The notes under the pieces were generated by a model, which worked only from the letters and a program-made list of their open reading frames with translations, searched no databases and had not been told where the DNA came from. From the NCBI RefSeq assembly GCF_018614525.1, contig NZ_JAGGOL010000010.1, positions 6,631 to 42,970 on the forward strand: a stretch of 36,340 nucleotides of DNA, in the 5' to 3' direction. Numbering within the stretch: position 1 is the stretch's first letter; every line of letters begins with the position of its first letter. This document shows positions 33,602-36,340 of this stretch, piece by piece. A program made the position numbers and the translations under genes. Source of the DNA: Streptomyces sp. ISL-11. Lineage in GTDB: Bacteria; Actinomycetota; Actinomycetes; Streptomycetales; Streptomycetaceae.

Positions 33602-33835
33602 GTCATTGTACGAGGGTCATCATAGTTCGAAGGAGGCGCGCGTCTCGCCGTCCGGCGGGGCTGGGGGCGTTCTCTCCGTCTGCGGCGGCAGGCGCCCTGC
33701 GGGCGCGTCCTCAAACGCCGGACGGGCTTGAGCCGAGCCCCAGCTTCGTACGAGGGTCGCCGTAGTTTGACATCTGGCGTACTACGATGGTTATCGTACG
33801 AGCCGTACCCGCCGTGTAGCGAAATGGAGCCCACC
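33602..33835. promoter_or_regulatory. Divergent ArsR/OYE operator region with repeated operator-like units
   Basis: Two copies of a 23-bp unit starting GTACGAGGGTC (33608-33630 and 33748-33770) match at 19 positions. Between them lies a palindromic piece (33711-33731, TCAA..GCC..GGC..TTGA) of the sort often found in Streptomyces intergenic DNA. An inverted repeat TACGAT-GGTT-ATCGTA (33783-33798) sits near the OYE promoter. These are good operator candidates for the ArsR protein. Confidence 0.55.
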
Positions 33836-34936
33836 GTGAGCGTGAGCGCACTTTTCCAGCCCTTCTCCCTGCGGTCACTGACCATCCCCAACCGCGTCTG
33901 GATGGCGCCGATGTGCCAGTACTCCGCGGAGGTGTTCGGCCCCAACGCCGGCGTGGCGAACGACTGGCACTTCGCGCACTACGCCGCCCGCTCGACCGGC
34001 GGTGCCGGGCTGATCCTCGTCGAGGCGACCGCGGTGAGCCCCGAGGGCCGGATCAGCCCCGCGGACCTCGGCATCTGGAACGACACCCAGGTAGAGGCGC
34101 TGCGCCGCGTCACCGCGTTCCTCAGGTCGCGCGGCACCGTGCCCGGCATCCAGATAGCGCACGCCGGCCGCAAGGCGTCGACCGACCGGCCCTGGCGCGG
34201 CGGCAAGCCCGTGGGCGCCGACGAGGGCTGGCAGCCGGTGGCGCCCAGCCCGGTCCCCTTCACCGACGGCGACCCGGCGCCCACCGAGCTGACGGTGGAA
34301 CAGATCAAGGAGATCGTCGGACAGTTCGCGGCGGCCGCGCGGCGCGCCCTGGCGGCCGGCTTCGAGGTCGTCGAGATCCACGGCGCGCACGGCTACCTCA
34401 TCCACGAGTTCCTCTCCCCGCACAGCAACCGCCGCACCGACGAGTACGGGGGCTCGTTCGAGAACCGCTCGCGCTTCGCGCGGGAGGTCGTCGACGCCGT
34501 GCGCGCCGAGTGGCCCGACGACCTGCCGGTGTTCTTCCGCACCTCCGCGACCGACTGGCTGACGGAGAACGCCGACGACGAGCGCGAGGGATGGACGGCG
34601 GACGAGACCGTACGCCTCGCCCGGGAGCTGTCCGCCCGCGGCGTGGACCTCTTCGACGTGTCCACCGGCGGCCTGGCCCCCGGCGCGCGCATTCCGACCG
34701 GACCCGGCTACCAGGTGCCGTTCGCCCGGCGGGTGAAGGAGGAGGCCGGGCTGCCGACCGCGGCGGTGGGCCTGATCACCGAACCCCGGCAGGCCGAGAA
34801 GATCCTCGCCAACGGGGAGGCGGACGCGATCCTGCTCGGCCGGGAACTCCTGCGCGACCCGCACTGGCCCCACCGCGCCGCGGCCGACCTGGGCGAGGAC
34901 AAGCGCCTGCCCGATCAGTACGGATGGGCCGTCTGA
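33836..34936 (+). CDS. Old-yellow-enzyme (YqjM-like) NADPH:FMN ene-reductase
   Basis: GTG 33836 has GGAG six bases upstream. The 366-residue TIM barrel carries the YqjM-class motif APMCQYS with the redox-active Cys, QIAHAGRKAS with the substrate His, and HGAHGYLIHEFLSPHSNRRTDEYGG with the FMN-binding region, ending LLGRELLRDPHWP. It reduces activated C=C bonds of enals, enones and similar electrophiles, using NADPH. The ArsR gene divergent from it suggests induction by electrophile or oxidative stress. Not obviously tied to the upstream cluster, though an ene-reductase could serve one. Confidence 0.92.
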   Translation: MSVSALFQPFSLRSLTIPNRVWMAPMCQYSAEVFGPNAGVANDWHFAHYAARSTGGAGLILVEATAVSPEGRISPADLGIWNDTQVEALRRVTAFLRSRGTVPGIQIAHAGRKASTDRPWRGGKPVGADEGWQPVAPSPVPFTDGDPAPTELTVEQIKEIVGQFAAAARRALAAGFEVVEIHGAHGYLIHEFLSPHSNRRTDEYGGSFENRSRFAREVVDAVRAEWPDDLPVFFRTSATDWLTENADDEREGWTADETVRLARELSARGVDLFDVSTGGLAPGARIPTGPGYQVPFARRVKEEAGLPTAAVGLITEPRQAEKILANGEADAILLGRELLRDPHWPHRAAADLGEDKRLPDQYGWAV

Positions 34937-35043
34937 TCCACGGCGGACACGCCCGCACCACCCCGCTCGCCGGCGGACCACGGCCGGCGAGCGGGGACAC
35001 CGCGTTCGTACGGACACGGGCTGAGCCAGTAGAGTGACGCCCC

Positions 35044-35721
35044 GTGGCTGCGCGACCGTTGAATGAGATCGTCGAATCGGGCTGGGCCAAGGCGTTGGAG
35101 CCGGTGGCCGGGCGGATCGCCGCGATGGGCGACTTCCTGCGCGGCGAGATCGCCGCGGGCCGGACCTACCTGCCCTCGGGCGCGAATGTGCTGCGGGCGT
35201 TCCAGCAGCCGTTCGACGAAGTGAGAGTGCTGATCGTCGGTCAGGACCCCTATCCGACGCCCGGCCATGCCGTGGGACTGAGCTTCTCGGTCGCGCCGGA
35301 GGTACGGCCGCTGCCCGGCAGCCTGGAGAACATATACCGCGAGATGCACACGGATCTCGGGCTGCCGCGGCCGTCGAACGGCGACCTCACGCCGTGGACG
35401 CGGCAGGGGGTGCTGCTGCTCAACCGGGCGCTGACCACCGCTCCCCGCAAGCCCGCCGCGCATCGCGGCAAGGGCTGGGAGGAGGTCACCGAGCAGGCGA
35501 TCCGGGCGCTGGTCGACCGCGGTGGCCCGATGGTGGCGATCCTGTGGGGGCGTGACGCGCGCAATCTGCGGCCGCTGCTGGGCGCGGTGCCGTCCGTGGA
35601 GTCCGCCCACCCCTCCCCCATGTCCGCCGACCGGGGTTTCTTCGGCTCCCGGCCGTTCAGCCGGGCGAACGAGCTGCTGGCGCGTCAGGGCGCGGCTCCG
35701 GTGCACTGGCAGCTGCCGTGA
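35044..35721 (+). CDS. ung: Uracil-DNA glycosylase (family 1)
   Basis: The 225-residue protein starts at GTG 35044. It has the water-activating motif GQDPYPTPG (Asp68), the uracil-binding [14 protein letters not shown], and the DNA-intercalating HPSPMS loop (His189) followed by G-F-F-G-S-R-P-F. It excises uracil from DNA and starts base-excision repair. All active-site motifs are intact. The Pro after GQDPY (rather than the His of E. coli) is the usual actinobacterial form. Confidence 0.96.
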   Translation: MAARPLNEIVESGWAKALEPVAGRIAAMGDFLRGEIAAGRTYLPSGANVLRAFQQPFDEVRVLIVGQDPYPTPGHAVGLSFSVAPEVRPLPGSLENIYREMHTDLGLPRPSNGDLTPWTRQGVLLLNRALTTAPRKPAAHRGKGWEEVTEQAIRALVDRGGPMVAILWGRDARNLRPLLGAVPSVESAHPSPMSADRGFFGSRPFSRANELLARQGAAPVHWQLP

Positions 35722-35795
35722 AGCGACAGCTCTGAGGGGGCTTTGATGGGCCTCACCGCCCAACGCCGTTCCACGCCGCACGGGCGGCGGACCTG

Positions 35796-36340
35796 GTGAG
35801 CGCCGGTTCCGGTCTCGTGCTGGGCATCGACTCCGGCGGCTCGGGGATACGGATCGCCCTGGCCCCCGCCCGGGGCGACGGCCCGTCCCTGACCTGGTCC
35901 TCCCCGGCCCCCGCCGTCGTCGGCGAGCGGGGCGTCGACGCGCGTGACCTCCTCGACCGGATCCTGCCCGCCGCCCGCGCACTGCTCGCGCGGGCGGGAA
36001 CGCGGCACTGCGAGGCCGTCTGCGTGGGCGCCGCCGGTATGGCCACGCTCGGTGCCGACCTGCACGCCGTTCTGCCCGGCGCTCTGCGCGAGGCACTCGG
36101 CACGCGCCGGCTCGCCCTCGCCACCGACGCCGTGACCGCGTACGTGGGCGCCCTCGGGCAGCGCCCCGGGGCCGTGGTGGCCGCCGGCACGGGGATGATC
36201 GCGCTGGGCACCGATCTCACGCCCGGGGGCGGCTGGCGGCGGGCGGACGGCTGGGGCCATCTGCTCGGGGACTGCGGCAGCGGCGCCTGGATCGGGCGCG
36301 CCGGGCTGGAAGCGGCGATGCGCGCGCACGACGGCCGGGC
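35796..36340 (+). CDS. BadF/BadG/BcrA-type ATPase (N-acetylglucosamine-kinase-like), 5' part
   Basis: The frame is open from GTG 35796 to the window end, 181 codons. It begins with the phosphate-binding motif VLGIDSGGSGIRIAL of the ASKHA (actin-like) superfamily, then VCVGAAGMATLGAD, LATDAVTAYVGAL and VVAAGTGMIALG, with DGWGHLLGDCGSGAWIG near the end. These fit sugar kinases of the BadF/N-acetylglucosamine-kinase type. The upstream ribosome-binding site is weak. The substrate is not clear and the C-terminal half lies outside the window. Confidence 0.85.
   Translation, partial: MSAGSGLVLGIDSGGSGIRIALAPARGDGPSLTWSSPAPAVVGERGVDARDLLDRILPAARALLARAGTRHCEAVCVGAAGMATLGADLHAVLPGALREALGTRRLALATDAVTAYVGALGQRPGAVVAAGTGMIALGTDLTPGGGWRRADGWGHLLGDCGSGAWIGRAGLEAAMRAHDGR

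Noticed and set aside
35746..35799. 17-codon ORF coupled to the BadF-type gene by GTGA overlap
   Set aside because: Too short to support; it may just be the leader of the kinase gene.

Overview
The window is high-GC actinobacterial DNA, almost certainly Streptomyces. GTG starts are common, genes are packed with ATGA/GTGA overlaps, and the families are typical: Rpf-like and NlpC/P60-like muralytic enzymes, a class I terpene synthase, a two-component system with secreted partners, FprA and Ung. No tRNA, rRNA, CRISPR array, transposase or integrase was recognised.

Layout. (1) 1-3963, minus strand: two secreted cell-wall enzymes with different catalytic heads (NlpC/P60-like, Rpf-like) but the same Ig-like plus FG-GAP/VCBS tail. 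Each is preceded by a copy of the same leader. (2) 4058-8771: an aminoglycoside-phosphotransferase-like kinase, then three plus-strand genes that each look damaged: a frameshifted DHA2 drug exporter, a secreted protein whose apparent start codon is GCG, and a terpene synthase whose N-terminus is out of frame. (3) 9215-11688: a NUDIX hydrolase overlapping an ABC exporter. (4) 11933-15326, minus strand: an OmpR-type regulator, its histidine kinase, a small membrane protein, a secreted helical protein and a lipoprotein. 11-bp direct repeats lie before two of the target genes. (5) 15716-20099: a tight operon of a double caspase-like protein, a CHAT-domain protease-like protein and an alpha/beta hydrolase. 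This is the best candidate for an undescribed conflict or cell-death system. (6) 20126-21640, minus strand: aminopeptidase P.

(7) 22243-31425: a compact biosynthetic cluster. A seven-gene operon encodes an MFS exporter, a JmjC/cupin-8 oxygenase, an alpha-oxoamine synthase, an HpcH/citrate-lyase-type aldolase, an acylating aldehyde dehydrogenase, an HMG-CoA-lyase-like aldolase and an ornithine-cyclodeaminase-family enzyme. A MaoC dehydratase and an ATP-grasp-like ligase follow from a divergent promoter region. The aldolase, dehydratase, oxoamine synthase and ligase recall pathways that make ketomethylene pseudopeptides (ketomemicin type). The aldehyde dehydrogenase/aldolase pair and the cyclodeaminase homologue are extra. 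(8) 31791-36340: housekeeping-like genes, namely ferredoxin/adrenodoxin-NADP reductase, an ArsR regulator divergent from an old-yellow-enzyme reductase, uracil-DNA glycosylase, and the start of a BadF/BcrA-type kinase that runs off the window.

All calls come from reading motifs and translations by eye. No database search was run.
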